Under the pieces are notes generated by a model. It worked only from the letters and a program-made list of their open reading frames with translations. It had not been told where the DNA came from and ran no database searches. The position numbers and the translations under genes were made by a program. DNA of 31,899 nucleotides, taken from an uncultured Collinsella sp. Lineage in GTDB: Bacteria > Actinomycetota > Coriobacteriia > Coriobacteriales > Coriobacteriaceae. The stretch is taken from positions 1-31,899 of the forward strand of contig CAAFGG010000022.1 of NCBI GenBank assembly GCA_900762325.1, in the 5' to 3' direction. Of the stretch, positions 7,224-15,278 are shown piece by piece (the first letter of the stretch is position 1; each line of letters starts with the position of its first letter).

Positions 7224-7253
7224 TTCTAGAACATTTCTAGAAACCTTCTAGAT
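7224..7253. repeat. TCTAGA 11-bp array at the parA promoter (3 units)
   Basis: TTCTAGAA at 7224 and 7235 and TTCTAGAT at 7246 are spaced exactly 11 bp, immediately 5' of parA. It is a likely par operator and centromere site for the RHH partner. Confidence 0.85.
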
Positions 7254-7300
7254 TCATTTTACCGCACCGCAACGCTCCATAACCCATGAATCCCTGCAAA

Positions 7301-7350
7301 TCTAGAAATACTCTAGAATTTTTATAGAAACTTACTAGAAGATTTCTAGA
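7301..7350. repeat. TCTAGA 11-bp array upstream of parA (5 units)
   Basis: Hexamers TCTAGA 7301, TCTAGA 7312, TATAGA 7323, ACTAGA 7334 and TCTAGA 7345 are each spaced 11 bp. With the 7224 array this gives eight sites upstream of parA. The sites fall on one face of the helix, as for a spiralling RHH partition complex. No gene lies in 7198-7433. Confidence 0.85.
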
Positions 7351-7433
7351 TACAATCACGATCATGCGTACCTTTCTGGTTTGCGCCTTGATACGATAAA
7401 TGAAGACTCAGTTGGGAGAGGGAGGGGGTTGTG

Positions 7434-7604
7434 GTGACTGGCTTTTGGCAAGTGTTTACACTTCTGGGCCACCTCGGTTTTGCAACGGTCCTTACCGTAT
7501 GGCCGAACGACTTCGGCCGTCATCCCCGCCTTATCCGTGCCATCGGCATTCTCGGGTTGATTACCGGCGCCACGCGCGTTCTTCGATTTGGCCTAGCTAT
7601 TTGA
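7434..7604 (+). CDS. small membrane protein
   Basis: The product is 56 residues from GTG 7434, preceded by GAGGGAGGGGG at about 5 bases, one of the strongest ribosome sites in the window. It has two hydrophobic stretches (about residues 4-20, WQVFTLLGHLGFATVLTVW, and 36-55, AIGILGLITGATRVLRFGL) separated by a basic hydrophilic loop (NDFGRHPRLIR). It is too short to place in a family. It lies between two TCTAGA arrays, divergent from parA. I prefer this frame to an overlapping 100-residue frame because of its start signal and membrane-protein composition. Confidence 0.6.
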   Translation: MTGFWQVFTLLGHLGFATVLTVWPNDFGRHPRLIRAIGILGLITGATRVLRFGLAI

Positions 7605-7698
7605 GAAGCGACGGCGCGGCAGACAAGCAGATTAAGGTGGAAGGAAATGACCAGGCGCCCACCGCGCCGCCATCCAAAGTGTATCGCTCGCCTTCAAC

Positions 7699-7776
7699 CT
7701 AATAGTTCCTAATAGTGCCCATGCACCTGACTATTAGCGACTATTAACCTAAAGACCCTGAAAATTCGTCTATTAA
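7699..7776. repeat. CTAATAG heptamer cluster, copy B
   Basis: CTAATAG lies at 7699 and 7709 (10 bp apart), CTATTAG at 7731 and CTATTAA at 7741 (10 bp apart), with CTATTAA again at 7770. It is followed by CCGCAGGAAGATAGCC at about 7787, a motif also found after cluster C. Confidence 0.6.
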
Positions 7777-7841
7777 CCGGTATTACCGCAGGAAGATAGC
7801 CAAATCCAAACGCCACAACACCTGGAAGCCAACAATTTATT

Positions 7842-7891
7842 TCTATAATTCTTCTAGAAAATCCCTAGAAACCTTATAGAAGAATTATAGA
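7842..7891. repeat. TCTAGA 11-bp array (5 units)
   Basis: TCTATA 7842, TCTAGA 7853, CCTAGA 7864, TATAGA 7875 and TATAGA 7886 keep the same 11-bp phase as the parA arrays. It lies about 70 bases 5' of the small broken gene at 7963 and may control it. Confidence 0.8.
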
Positions 7892-7962
7892 TTCAACTCA
7901 TGCTGCGTCCCTTTTCGTTTCGGGCATACTGTCGGCAAGAAGACGATTTCAAGGAGGCGGAC

Positions 7963-8187
7963 ATGCTCCAGAACGTACTTGGCAGCGACGGACAGATGCA
8001 CGTCGAGAACCAAGTCGGCAACATGAGAATCGGCCTCACGACCGGTGAGACCAAGACGGTCGTTCCGTGAGCCGGCGGTATGAACACGGTCATTGGCCCC
8101 GACGGGACCCATACCGAGTTTCAGACCGGCCAGATGCGCCAGACTCTCGGTAAGCCCGGGTTCGACTGGTTGTTCAATAAGCACTGA
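7963..8187 (+). pseudogene. small gene interrupted by an in-frame TGA
   Basis: ATG 7963 follows a consensus AAGGAGG at 5 bases. The frame reads 35 codons to TGA 8068-8070, then continues open for another 38 codons with coherent composition (GMNTVIGPDGTHTEFQTG) to TGA 8185-8187. The upstream part (DGQMHVENQVGNMRIGLTTG) and the downstream part share a short-strand, Gly/Thr-rich style, as if one protein of about 74 residues had lost an Arg codon (CGA to TGA). I do not recognise the family. Alternatives are a real 35-residue peptide or stop readthrough. Confidence 0.5.
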
Positions 8188-8335
8188 CAAACGGTCGGTA
8201 AAACATAGGCGCTCTTAAAAATATGTGACCATAAGACCAGGCTAACATGTGCTCACAGACATATAGTCACAGCTGTAGATCGGTTTAATCCGCAGTCTGT
8301 AAGCTGAAGCTGCCTCAACGAACCGTGGCTGGCAA

Positions 8336-8374
8336 GACGAAAAAGGGGAATCCCTTTTGCGGGATTCCCCTTTT
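8336..8374 (-). terminator. rho-independent terminator of the surface protein gene
   Basis: A perfect 14-bp stem (AAAAGGGGAATCCC, 8341-8354, with 8361-8374) has loop TTTTGC and five T in a row on the minus strand. It starts 23 bases past the stop at 8397. The stretch 8188-8335 is otherwise empty. Confidence 0.9.
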
Positions 8375-8396
8375 CCGAGTCGTTATGCAATTTGCA

Positions 8397-11300
8397 CTAC
8401 ATCTGCTCGCGGCGCTTCTTCTGGTCGAGGAAGACGCCGGCCGCCACGAGGACGGTACCGCCGATGACGAACGTCTCGCCGATGAGTCCCGCGCGGTCGC
8501 CGGTCTGGGCGAGGCTACCGGGCTGGGCGGTATCCGTGCCGGCGAGGTGCTTCGGGGTGTATGCCGTCTGCTGCTTTGCGACCTCCTCTGCCTCCTGTCG
8601 TGCGATCTCATCGGAAAGCTTCTGCTCCGCTGCGATGCGGTCGGACTTCGCCTGCTCGTAGGCGGCGAGTGCCGCATCATAGCCGGACTGGAGCCCGTCC
8701 ACCGCGGCCTGCTTCTCGTCCAGGATGGCCTTGGCAGGAGCGACCTTGGCACGTGCCTCGACTGCTGCGGCGAAAAGCGCGTTGAGGGCGTCATCCGCGT
8801 TCACATCATGGCCGGAAGCGATCGCCGCGCCGGCATCGATGGAGTTCAGCTTCGACAGCTTGGCGTCTGCCTGCGCCTTTGCCTGCTCGGCGGCGGAGAC
8901 CAGGGACTCGGCGGCGATGGCATCCGCCTTCGCGGCATCGAGCGCGGCCTTGGTGTCATTGACAGCCTTTACTGCATCCTGCTCGCGCTGCTGTGTCTCT
9001 GCGAGCTTCGCGGCAAGACCGGTGAGGATGTCGAGGTTCGACTGTGCGCCCACAAGATCGGTCTGGGAGCCGGTGAGCCTGTCGGCGGCAACGCCGGTGT
9101 CGGCCTTTGCGGCATCGACGGCACGCTGGGCATCCGCGAGGGCGCGTGCGGTGCCGTTCGCCTTTTGCTTGGCGGCTGCGAGGACTGCCGCCTTCTCGGC
9201 CTGGTCGGCTGCCGCCGCGTCATGGACGCTCTTTGCGGTATCGACCGCCTTCTTGGCGTCGGCGACGTCCTGGAAGAACTTCGCGAGTTCGGCGTTCGCA
9301 TCGTCCACGCCCTGCTGCTTAGCAGCGGTGTCCGCCTTGGCGGGATCCAACTTAGACTGTGCGGTCATTACGGCTGCGTTGGCAGCATCAAAGGCGACCT
9401 GCTTCTGCTGGACGGTCGACTTTGCCGTATCGACTGCCGCGTTGGCGGCATCGAGGTCCGATTTCGCCGCATCAAGCTCGGTCTGGGCATCCGTGACGCC
9501 CTGCTGCTTGGCGGCGACATCAGCCTTGGTGGCATCGACGGCACGCTGGGCATCGGCAACACCCTGCTTTGCGGCATCGACACCTGCCTGTGCGGAATCC
9601 ACCGCGACCTGCTTCTGCTGGACGGTTGCGGCGGCGCCGGCGGCTGCCTGCTGCTTGGATGCGAGATCGGCCTTGGCTACGTCGAGTGCGCTCTTGGCGT
9701 TCTTGAGGCCGTTGATATAGGAGGTCAGCTTCTGCTCGTACTCGTCGACGGACATGGGATTCATGTTCCAGCCTGAACCTGCCCAACCAAGGTTTGCGGT
9801 ATCGAGGCTGTCGGTCTGCCAGCCGTTCAAGGTTCCCTTGCTGCAGACTGCCATGCCCATATAGCCGATTTCGGGGCTGATGACATGCAGGTAGTGACCG
9901 ACGGTTGCGGGATATCCGGCAACCTTGAAGTGCTGGTTGACATAGGATTCAATCCCGCTATGCGTCTTGTAGAAATCTACGGCATCCTTACCGGTTAGAC
10001 CGGTGACGCCATAGAGCTCCTGAACCGCCTGATCGAAGAAAGCCTTTTCTTGGTCAACCCACTGCGGTTTCGGATCGGTTCCATAATTCCATGCGAGGTT
10101 TTCGGTCGTATCGAACTGCATGGAATGTCCAAACTTGACATCGGAATAGTTTGCGTTGGCTATCGCCGCTGCAATGAGCTTATAGGTGACCTGGAGTTCG
10201 GAGAGACCGACGGACTTGCGATACTCGTTGATGGACTTCATGTACGGGATTGCCGCGAGCATGTTGTCGAGACTGGTCGCATCGAGGCTGTTTCCGACCT
10301 CGGTGTAGTCCTTGTGTGTACAGTTCTGGATGATCTCGATGGCTGAATCGGCACCCATGGCCTTGAAGAAGCCGATGGCTCCCTGCTTGAGTTGTGCGTC
10401 GGCGGAGTCGAGTTTCGCCTGTGCCTCGTCGACCTTCTGCTGGGCGGCGGTCACGGCCGCGTCAGCGGTATCCTTTGCGGTCTTGGCGTTCGCGAGCTCT
10501 ACGTCGGCGGCTGCCTTGGCGGACTCGGCGTCCTTGACAGCCTGCTTCGCGGCATCCAGCTTGGCGATGGCATCGGCGTTCGCCTGCTTGGCCGCATCGA
10601 GGTCGGAGTTCGCGGCATCGAGTGCGGACTGGGCGTCGTTCACGCCGGACGCGGCATCGACCGCGGCATGCTGCTTCGCAGAGAGGGATGCCTGGGCATC
10701 ATTTAGCTCGGTCTGTGCCGTTGCCGCAGCGGACTGTACCTGCTCGAGCTCGGACTCGCACTGGGACTGTGTCGCCTGTGCGGCAGCGAGGGCTGCCTCC
10801 GCGTCCGCGACCTTCTGTTTTGCCGCATCGTACTCCGGACCGCTGGCACCGGCCTCCGCTGCGGCGAGGTCGGCTTTCGCCTGCTCGTAGGCGGCGCTGG
10901 CGGCTGCGGCCTTCGCATCCGCCGTGTCCTTGTTCTGCTGGGCTGCGGCGAGGACGGTATCTGCGGAATCCTTTGCAGACTGGGCCGCAACCAGCTTGAA
11001 CTGGGCATCGGCAAGCGTCGCGTTGGCGTTGTCAAGTTCGGCCTGTGCCCTGCTCACGGCATCCGTGGCGTCGCGCACGGCCTGCTCGGCGTCACGGATA
11101 GCCTCCGGGGTGGCGCCTACGGCATCGGCCTTGGCTTTATCGAGGGCGTCCTTGGCATCTTGGGCCGCCTTGAGGGCGGACTGGTACGCTTCGTCCTTCT
11201 CGGATGCATCCGCCTTGGCGTCTGCGAGACCTGCCTTCGCCTGCTCGAGGTCCTTGCCGGCGGCATCGGCGGCGTCCTTGCCCTCCGCGACCTGACGGGC

Positions 11301-11747
11301 GTACTCGTCCATTGCCGCTCGGTCGGCTGCCGCGCCGGCGCTGACTGCCGAATCGTAGGATGCCTTGGCCTGGTCGCGGGCGGAAGCCGCCTCGTTGTAG
11401 GGACCGGCGGCCTCATCGTAGGATGCCTTGGCGGCGTCCTCCTTCGCCTTCGCCTCGTCGACCGCCTTCTGCAGGTCCGCGATGGTCTGTGCGGCGGATT
11501 TCGCGCCGGTACCGGATGCCGCGCCGGCGTGGGCGGCGATCGGCGACATCACGGCGGGGTGCTGTGTGCCCCCGTCACCGGTCTGGGCGAATGCCGTGAA
11601 CGGTGAGATGAGGCTCGATCCGGTCATGGCGGCCATGGTCGCCGCGGTGACGGTCAGACGCGCGATCCCCTTCGGAGTGTGAATCTTTTTGTTTGGCAGT
11701 GCGGCGAAGTGATCGCCACCGGCAGCGAAGTGCTTTCCCTGGGTCAT
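8397..11747 (-). CDS. sortase-anchored coiled-coil surface protein with CAP domain
   Basis: The product is 1116 residues. A signal sequence covers about 1-54, with a hydrophobic core ending SPFTAFA. Two very long Ala/Lys/Asp/Gln-rich coiled coils (about 85-455 and 700-1040; repeats such as AKADLAAAEA and VDAAKQGVADAQ) flank a globular part of about 460-680. That part contains NEYRKSVGLSELQV, HSMQFDTTENLAW and GHYLHVISPEIGYMGMAVC, the pattern of CAP/SCP domains. The C-terminus has LAQTG (about 1077-1081), a hydrophobic span and the basic tail KKRREQM, a cell-wall sorting signal of the LAxTG type used by class E sortases. It is probably a fibrous adhesin. It is divergent from an XRE regulator across a 13-bp inverted repeat. 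Confidence 0.9.
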   Translation of the reverse strand: MTQGKHFAAGGDHFAALPNKKIHTPKGIARLTVTAATMAAMTGSSLISPFTAFAQTGDGGTQHPAVMSPIAAHAGAASGTGAKSAAQTIADLQKAVDEAKAKEDAAKASYDEAAGPYNEAASARDQAKASYDSAVSAGAAADRAAMDEYARQVAEGKDAADAAGKDLEQAKAGLADAKADASEKDEAYQSALKAAQDAKDALDKAKADAVGATPEAIRDAEQAVRDATDAVSRAQAELDNANATLADAQFKLVAAQSAKDSADTVLAAAQQNKDTADAKAAAASAAYEQAKADLAAAEAGASGPEYDAAKQKVADAEAALAAAQATQSQCESELEQVQSAAATAQTELNDAQASLSAKQHAAVDAASGVNDAQSALDAANSDLDAAKQANADAIAKLDAAKQAVKDAESAKAAADVELANAKTAKDTADAAVTAAQQKVDEAQAKLDSADAQLKQGAIGFFKAMGADSAIEIIQNCTHKDYTEVGNSLDATSLDNMLAAIPYMKSINEYRKSVGLSELQVTYKLIAAAIANANYSDVKFGHSMQFDTTENLAWNYGTDPKPQWVDQEKAFFDQAVQELYGVTGLTGKDAVDFYKTHSGIESYVNQHFKVAGYPATVGHYLHVISPEIGYMGMAVCSKGTLNGWQTDSLDTANLGWAGSGWNMNPMSVDEYEQKLTSYINGLKNAKSALDVAKADLASKQQAAAGAAATVQQKQVAVDSAQAGVDAAKQGVADAQRAVDATKADVAAKQQGVTDAQTELDAAKSDLDAANAAVDTAKSTVQQKQVAFDAANAAVMTAQSKLDPAKADTAAKQQGVDDANAELAKFFQDVADAKKAVDTAKSVHDAAAADQAEKAAVLAAAKQKANGTARALADAQRAVDAAKADTGVAADRLTGSQTDLVGAQSNLDILTGLAAKLAETQQREQDAVKAVNDTKAALDAAKADAIAAESLVSAAEQAKAQADAKLSKLNSIDAGAAIASGHDVNADDALNALFAAAVEARAKVAPAKAILDEKQAAVDGLQSGYDAALAAYEQAKSDRIAAEQKLSDEIARQEAEEVAKQQTAYTPKHLAGTDTAQPGSLAQTGDRAGLIGETFVIGGTVLVAAGVFLDQKKRREQM

Positions 11748-11830
11748 TGTGCTGTTCCATTCCTTTTCCGTGCCCTATCCGACTGGGCATCAGAGCGCTT
11801 TCCAATAGAGATAATTATGCGCCTTAACTG

Positions 11831-11871
11831 GGATTGTTGTATATAGTCCGTTGGCTTTTATACAACAATCC
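11831..11871. promoter_or_regulatory. operator between the surface protein and the XRE regulator
   Basis: GGATTGTTGTATA (11831-11843) and its perfect complement (11859-11871) surround a 15-base centre. It lies in the divergent intergenic region, touching the 5' end of the XRE gene, and is the natural binding site for that repressor. Confidence 0.75.
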
Positions 11872-11886
11872 ATGACTCTTTTTGTC

Positions 11887-12105
11887 ATGGATACGACGCT
11901 TCAGAAATCATTCGGCATGAGATGCAAAGAGCTCCGCGCTGGACTCGGGTGCAGTCAGGAGCAGTTCGCCAATTTGATTGAAATGGATCGTTCCTACTAT
12001 GCGAGCATTGAAGTCGGTCGGCGTAATGTCAGCCTCTCAAATCTCAAGAAGATTGCCGACGGATTTCAAATCACCATTTCGGAGCTCATGCGCGGTGTCG
12101 AGTAG
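11887..12105 (+). CDS. XRE-family transcriptional regulator
   Basis: The product is 72 residues from ATG 11887; an in-frame ATG at 11872 abuts the operator, and neither has a clear ribosome site. The whole protein is one HTH domain: FGMRCKELRAGLGCSQEQFA, recognition helix around MDRSYYASIEVGRRNVS, then LSNLKKIADGFQITISELM, as in SinR/Cro-type repressors. Its position back to back with the surface protein gene across a 13-bp inverted repeat implies control of its own and probably the adhesin promoter. The lack of a ribosome site could mean a leaderless mRNA. Confidence 0.88.
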   Translation: MDTTLQKSFGMRCKELRAGLGCSQEQFANLIEMDRSYYASIEVGRRNVSLSNLKKIADGFQITISELMRGVE

Positions 12106-12130
12106 ATGATTTTCACTTCGTGCATGTTTA

Positions 12131-12215
12131 ATCTGTTTCGTTAACTGAAATGCGTAAATCTGGTTAATCAAAAAAGCAAAATCTGGTTAAATGAAAACGA
12201 TAAATTTAGTTAAAC
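12131..12215. repeat. 23-bp repeats upstream of DUF4143 ATPase 2
   Basis: ATCTGGTTAA units start at 12158 and 12181, a diverged unit (ATTTAGTTAA) at 12204 and a further relative (ATCTGTTTCGTTAA) at 12131. The last three are exactly 23 bp apart, the same period as the unrelated repeat before DUF4143 ATPase 1. The array ends 14 bases before the gene. Confidence 0.8.
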
Positions 12216-12228
12216 GCGCTGGTAATCA

Positions 12229-13506
12229 ATGGTGAAAAATATGCCAAAAAAGTACTACACTCGAATTATCGAAAATGAGCTCGACCAGATGCTAGGGATA
12301 TTCGGTGCCGTTCTCATCGAAGGACCGAAATGGTGTGGAAAGACAACCACAGCCGGGACCCGTGCGGCGTCCAGGCTCCTGCTCATGGACCCGTCGCGCA
12401 ACTTCGAGAATCGCTTGCGTGCCGAGACGGACCCGGCGCTTGCCGTTGCAGGCGAGGTGCCGCGGCTGATCGATGAATGGCAGGAGGTTCCGAAACTTTG
12501 GGACGCGGCGCGGTTTGAGTGCGACAACCGCGGCGGCGAGCCTGGCCAGTTCATATTTACGGGGTCGGCGACGCCGCGAGACAATGAACGGCCGATGCAC
12601 AGTGGCGCTGGAAGGTTCGCTAAATTGCGCATGGATACCATGACGCTTTTCGAACTTGGGAAATCTAGCGGCGCGGTTAAGCTGTCGGGCATTATTTCTG
12701 GCGAAAAGTTCAATGGCGCTTTCGGATCGTTGGATTCTGCCTCGATTGCCGAGTACGTTGTCCGTGGTGGATGGCCCGCGGCGGTCGGTCGCGATGCGCT
12801 GGCTGCGTCGGCGATGGCGAAACGTTACATCGGCATAGTCGCCGAAGAAGATTTGTCTCGTGTTGATGGCTCTCGACGCGATCCCGAAAAGGTCAAAGCT
12901 GTCATCGAATCGCTCGCGCGTAATGAATCCACTTTGGCGACACTCAAGACGCTCGTAGCTGATCTTGGTGGAGAAGTATCGAGACAAACGGCGGCATCGT
13001 ATATATCTCTTCTCGCACGGGTTAGCTTCGTTCGCGATATTCCCGCGTGGAATCCAGCAATGAGATCTCCGGTGCACTTAAGAGAATCAAAGAAGCATCA
13101 TCTTGCTGACCCGTCGCTGGCGGCCGCTGCGCTCGGGGCGACTCCGGAGACCTTGCTGCTAGATTTCAAGACGCTTGGACTACTTTTTGAATCGCTGGCA
13201 CTCCATGATTTGTGGGTTTATGCGCGAGCAAACGGAATGAGTCTCTATCACTATCACGATTCTCGTGATCTAGAGGTCGATGCAGTCATTGCGGCTCCCG
13301 GTGGGACCTGGATCCCGGTCGAAGTTAAACTCAGCTCTGCTCAAATAGAAGAGGCATCTGACAATCTTGTTGCTGTCGAGGAACGTATGGTTGCTGCTGG
13401 AAACACCCCGCCGGTTTCTAAAGTAGCGATTATTGGATTTGGCTCACAAGCCTATGTTACCGACCGCGGTGTCCAAGTTGTTCCCTTGGATGTTCTTGCG
13501 CCGTAA
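12229..13506 (+). CDS. AAA ATPase with C-terminal DUF4143 nuclease-like domain (2 of 3)
   Basis: The product is 425 residues from ATG 12229; in-frame ATG 12241 is also possible and neither has a strong ribosome site. Walker A is GPKWCGKT (about 33-40) and RLIDEWQ follows near 85. The C-terminal LEVDAVI, spacer and VEVKLSS keep the PD-(D/E)xK-like residues. It matches the minus-strand protein at 748-2013 nearly end to end, including shared strings such as GEPGQFI-TGSATP and RMDTMTL. The function of the family is unsettled. The gene stands alone between its own 23-bp repeats and a strong terminator. Confidence 0.9.
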   Translation: MVKNMPKKYYTRIIENELDQMLGIFGAVLIEGPKWCGKTTTAGTRAASRLLLMDPSRNFENRLRAETDPALAVAGEVPRLIDEWQEVPKLWDAARFECDNRGGEPGQFIFTGSATPRDNERPMHSGAGRFAKLRMDTMTLFELGKSSGAVKLSGIISGEKFNGAFGSLDSASIAEYVVRGGWPAAVGRDALAASAMAKRYIGIVAEEDLSRVDGSRRDPEKVKAVIESLARNESTLATLKTLVADLGGEVSRQTAASYISLLARVSFVRDIPAWNPAMRSPVHLRESKKHHLADPSLAAAALGATPETLLLDFKTLGLLFESLALHDLWVYARANGMSLYHYHDSRDLEVDAVIAAPGGTWIPVEVKLSSAQIEEASDNLVAVEERMVAAGNTPPVSKVAIIGFGSQAYVTDRGVQVVPLDVLAP

Positions 13507-13614
13507 TGCTGCGGGCGAAGTGAAATCGACGCCGCAGCTTCTAAATCTGTTTTCTGAGATCTAAACCGCGAAACTCAAAAACTCACCGTCTTGATTTTCA
13601 TTTGAATCGAATCG

Positions 13615-13660
13615 CGCCCGCGCAAAAGTCAAAACGACTCGCGCGGGCGTTTCGTTTTTT
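13615..13660 (+). terminator. rho-independent terminator after DUF4143 ATPase 2
   Basis: CGCCCGCGC (13615-13623) pairs with GCGCGGGCG (13641-13649), followed by TTTCGTTTTTT on the plus strand. Confidence 0.85.
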
Positions 13661-14082
13661 CATATCGCATTTCATATCGCGTCAAAACAAAACGCGAGTT
13701 TTGAAAATAGATAGCGACCATCGGTCGCGATCGTAGGCGTGTGTGCACGCCGCATGAAAATCAACTCGCCATTCGATTCGTAATGCGAGCCGCGTCAGCT
13801 TTCGACAAATCCAACAGCGTTGCGAGTCACGCTAATGACTCTCCGCGCCATTGAAATTGTCGAAAGCTGTCTCAATTTTTTCGCTAACGCCATGAAAACG
13901 ATTCGACGAAGTCGAATGTTTGCGTCGCAGGCGCCGCAAACCCGCTTCGCAAAAATGCAAACACTCGGCATCCCTCGCATTCGCATTTCCGCTCCGCTCT
14001 CGCTACAGCGAATTTCTAACACTCAGCATCCTTCGCGTTAAAAATTCGCTTCCGCTCACGGTCTTCACGCAGTTACAACGCC

Positions 14083-14118
14083 GCGAGGCCTCTCGCTTGG
14101 AATGAGGCCTCTCATTCC
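14083..14118. repeat. twin hairpins with the same GCCT loop
   Basis: GCGAG-GCCT-CTCGC (14083-14096) and GGAATGAG-GCCT-CTCATTCC (14099-14118) are consecutive perfect hairpins, both built on GAGGCCTCTC. Confidence 0.65.
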
Positions 14119-14159
14119 ACGTCTACACTGCGTTTCGCCCAATCGCCGTTCCGGAGATT

Positions 14160-14223
14160 GCAAGATGTACGTAGATGGCCATAATTACATGCAAGCATGA
14201 ACTATGGCCATCTACGATCTTGC
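14160..14223. other. long inverted repeat, candidate oriT
   Basis: CGTAGATGGCCATA (14170-14183) is perfectly complementary to 14203-14216. The stem extends outward through GCAAGAT/ATCTTGC after a 3-base bulge, and the loop contains CATGC-aa-GCATG. Another 8-bp hairpin follows at once. Long inverted repeats beside mobC are typical of relaxosome sites; the nick position cannot be assigned. Confidence 0.6.
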
Positions 14224-14360
14224 TTTTCCCTCACACGGGAAAAGAAGACAGGCAAAGCTGAGTTCCGCTTTGTGCGCGAAGCGGTTTCGCCTCTGAGAAA
14301 AATTCGGCGGACTTTTCCAAATCTTGTTTCGGAGGCCACTCCGAAACTGAAGGGATAAAA

Positions 14361-15011
14361 ATGAGACGAAATGAGAAAGTCGAAGCGACGTTGACCGCTG
14401 AAGAAAAAGAAATTCTTCAGCACCTCTGTGACGAAGCTGGTTGCACGGAAGCTGAACTAATCCGCTCCGTTTTGATTAGCCGTTCGATTTCTCTCGACGA
14501 ACTTGAGACTGGAAAGAAAATCGAGCACGAGAAAAATAAAGCGCTGCACAACTGCAAGCGCAAGCACGCTCCAAAAAAATCTGGCGAGTGCGGTGAAGCC
14601 ATCGCCGAGAACGCCGAGAAACGTGACGTTTCGTTTCATGTGATGCTGACCGCTCCAGAAAAAAGGGCGATCGAACAGCGGGCGGCAGTGCTTGGCGTCT
14701 CTGTAAGCGAGTTGGTTCGTCGCAGCGCGATCTACGGAAAGATTGAATCATTCAATTTCAATGTCGCGGAAGTTGAAAAACTCCATCATGAGTTATTGAA
14801 GGAAGGAACAAACCTCAATCAGCTGATTTACTTCGTGAACGCCCAGGGGCTTCCCGCGTACAACGAGAAGGCTGTTTTCCGCACACTTGAAAAGGTTTAC
14901 CAAAATGCTCGAAAGGTCGATCGGTTTATCGAGGAACTTGAAAAGCGTTATCACGTTGACTATGTTCCCCACGACTATCTGGCAGATGAACCAGACAACA
15001 GAAATCTTTAA
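14361..15011 (+). CDS. MobC-like plasmid mobilisation (relaxosome) protein
   Basis: The product is 216 residues; ATG 14361 follows GAAGGGA. Residues about 5-50 and 92-130 each look like a small DNA-binding helical unit (VEATLTAEEKEILQHLCDEA and VSFHVMLTAPEKRAIEQRAA, then LGVSVSELVRRSAIYG). The C-terminal third (LLKEGTNLNQLIYFVN, then VYQNARKVDRFIEELE) matches the bacterial mobilisation protein MobC pattern. MobC proteins bind oriT and help the relaxase nick it. The first 75 residues look like an extra copy of the RHH part. The relaxase that should follow is missing; its C-terminal remnant is 6.9 kb downstream. The window has no other mobilisation gene. Confidence 0.82.
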   Translation: MRRNEKVEATLTAEEKEILQHLCDEAGCTEAELIRSVLISRSISLDELETGKKIEHEKNKALHNCKRKHAPKKSGECGEAIAENAEKRDVSFHVMLTAPEKRAIEQRAAVLGVSVSELVRRSAIYGKIESFNFNVAEVEKLHHELLKEGTNLNQLIYFVNAQGLPAYNEKAVFRTLEKVYQNARKVDRFIEELEKRYHVDYVPHDYLADEPDNRNL

Positions 15012-15189
15012 GTCGGAACGCAGCTGGATCAGTTTTGCAATTGAGTGCAATTACTCGTTTAGCTATAACTACTGAGTAAAATCGAAAGGAGATGGCAGAA
15101 GAGATTGACAGCCATTAAACAGAAAGCAGTCAGCTCGTACCCCGCCTCGCTAGCTTGGCCCTGCCCGAGTTTTCGGGGAGGTGGTCGCT

Positions 15190-15255
15190 ATGTCCGAGTT
15201 CCGTTTTATGATCGTCGCTCTTCCTCTGGTGACCATTCTGGCCATTTTGGGCTAG
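15190..15255 (+). CDS. 21-residue membrane peptide, possible type I toxin
   Basis: ATG 15190 is preceded by GGGGAGGT at about 6 bases, a near-perfect ribosome site. The peptide begins MSEFRFMIVALP and continues VTILAILG: a short polar start followed by one hydrophobic helix. This is the form of putative holin-like toxins related to TxpA/Fst. A bidirectional-looking terminator follows 24 bases later, and an antisense RNA reading back over the 3' end would fit the type I pattern. The peptide sits at the left edge of the cassette that separates mobC from the relaxase remnant. It is too short for certainty. Confidence 0.5.
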   Translation: MSEFRFMIVALPLVTILAILG

Positions 15256-15278
15256 GGTAAAACCTGTCCTTTAAAGAC

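Larger units (their letters stand above)
13661..14360. other. gene-free hairpin-rich stretch, probable oriT region
   Basis: No convincing gene is seen on either strand in these 700 bases. It holds many hairpins: GCGACC-atc-GGTCGC near 13715, GGCGTG-tgtg-CACGCC near 13740, the twin GCCT-loop hairpins at 14083-14118, the long inverted repeat at 14160-14223, CTTTTCCC-tcacac-GGGAAAAG at 14223-14244 and GTTTCGGAG-gcca-CTCCGAAAC at 14326-14347. A diverged direct repeat (AACACTCGGCATCC at 13960, AACACTCAGCATCC at 14018) is also present. It lies directly upstream of mobC, the usual place for a transfer origin. Confidence 0.55.

Noticed and set aside
7400..7702. 100-residue plus-strand open frame
   Set aside because: The overlapping frame at 7434-7604 has a far better ribosome site and membrane-protein composition; this frame is rich in Arg/Pro/Ser as shadow frames are.
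8325..9776. 483-residue plus-strand open frame opposite the surface protein
   Set aside because: It is the mirror of the Ala-rich coiled-coil repeats (Leu/Gly/Cys-rich with no domain), a typical artefact of high-GC repeats.
12292..13077. 261-residue minus-strand open frame
   Set aside because: Antisense to DUF4143 ATPase 2, without start signals.
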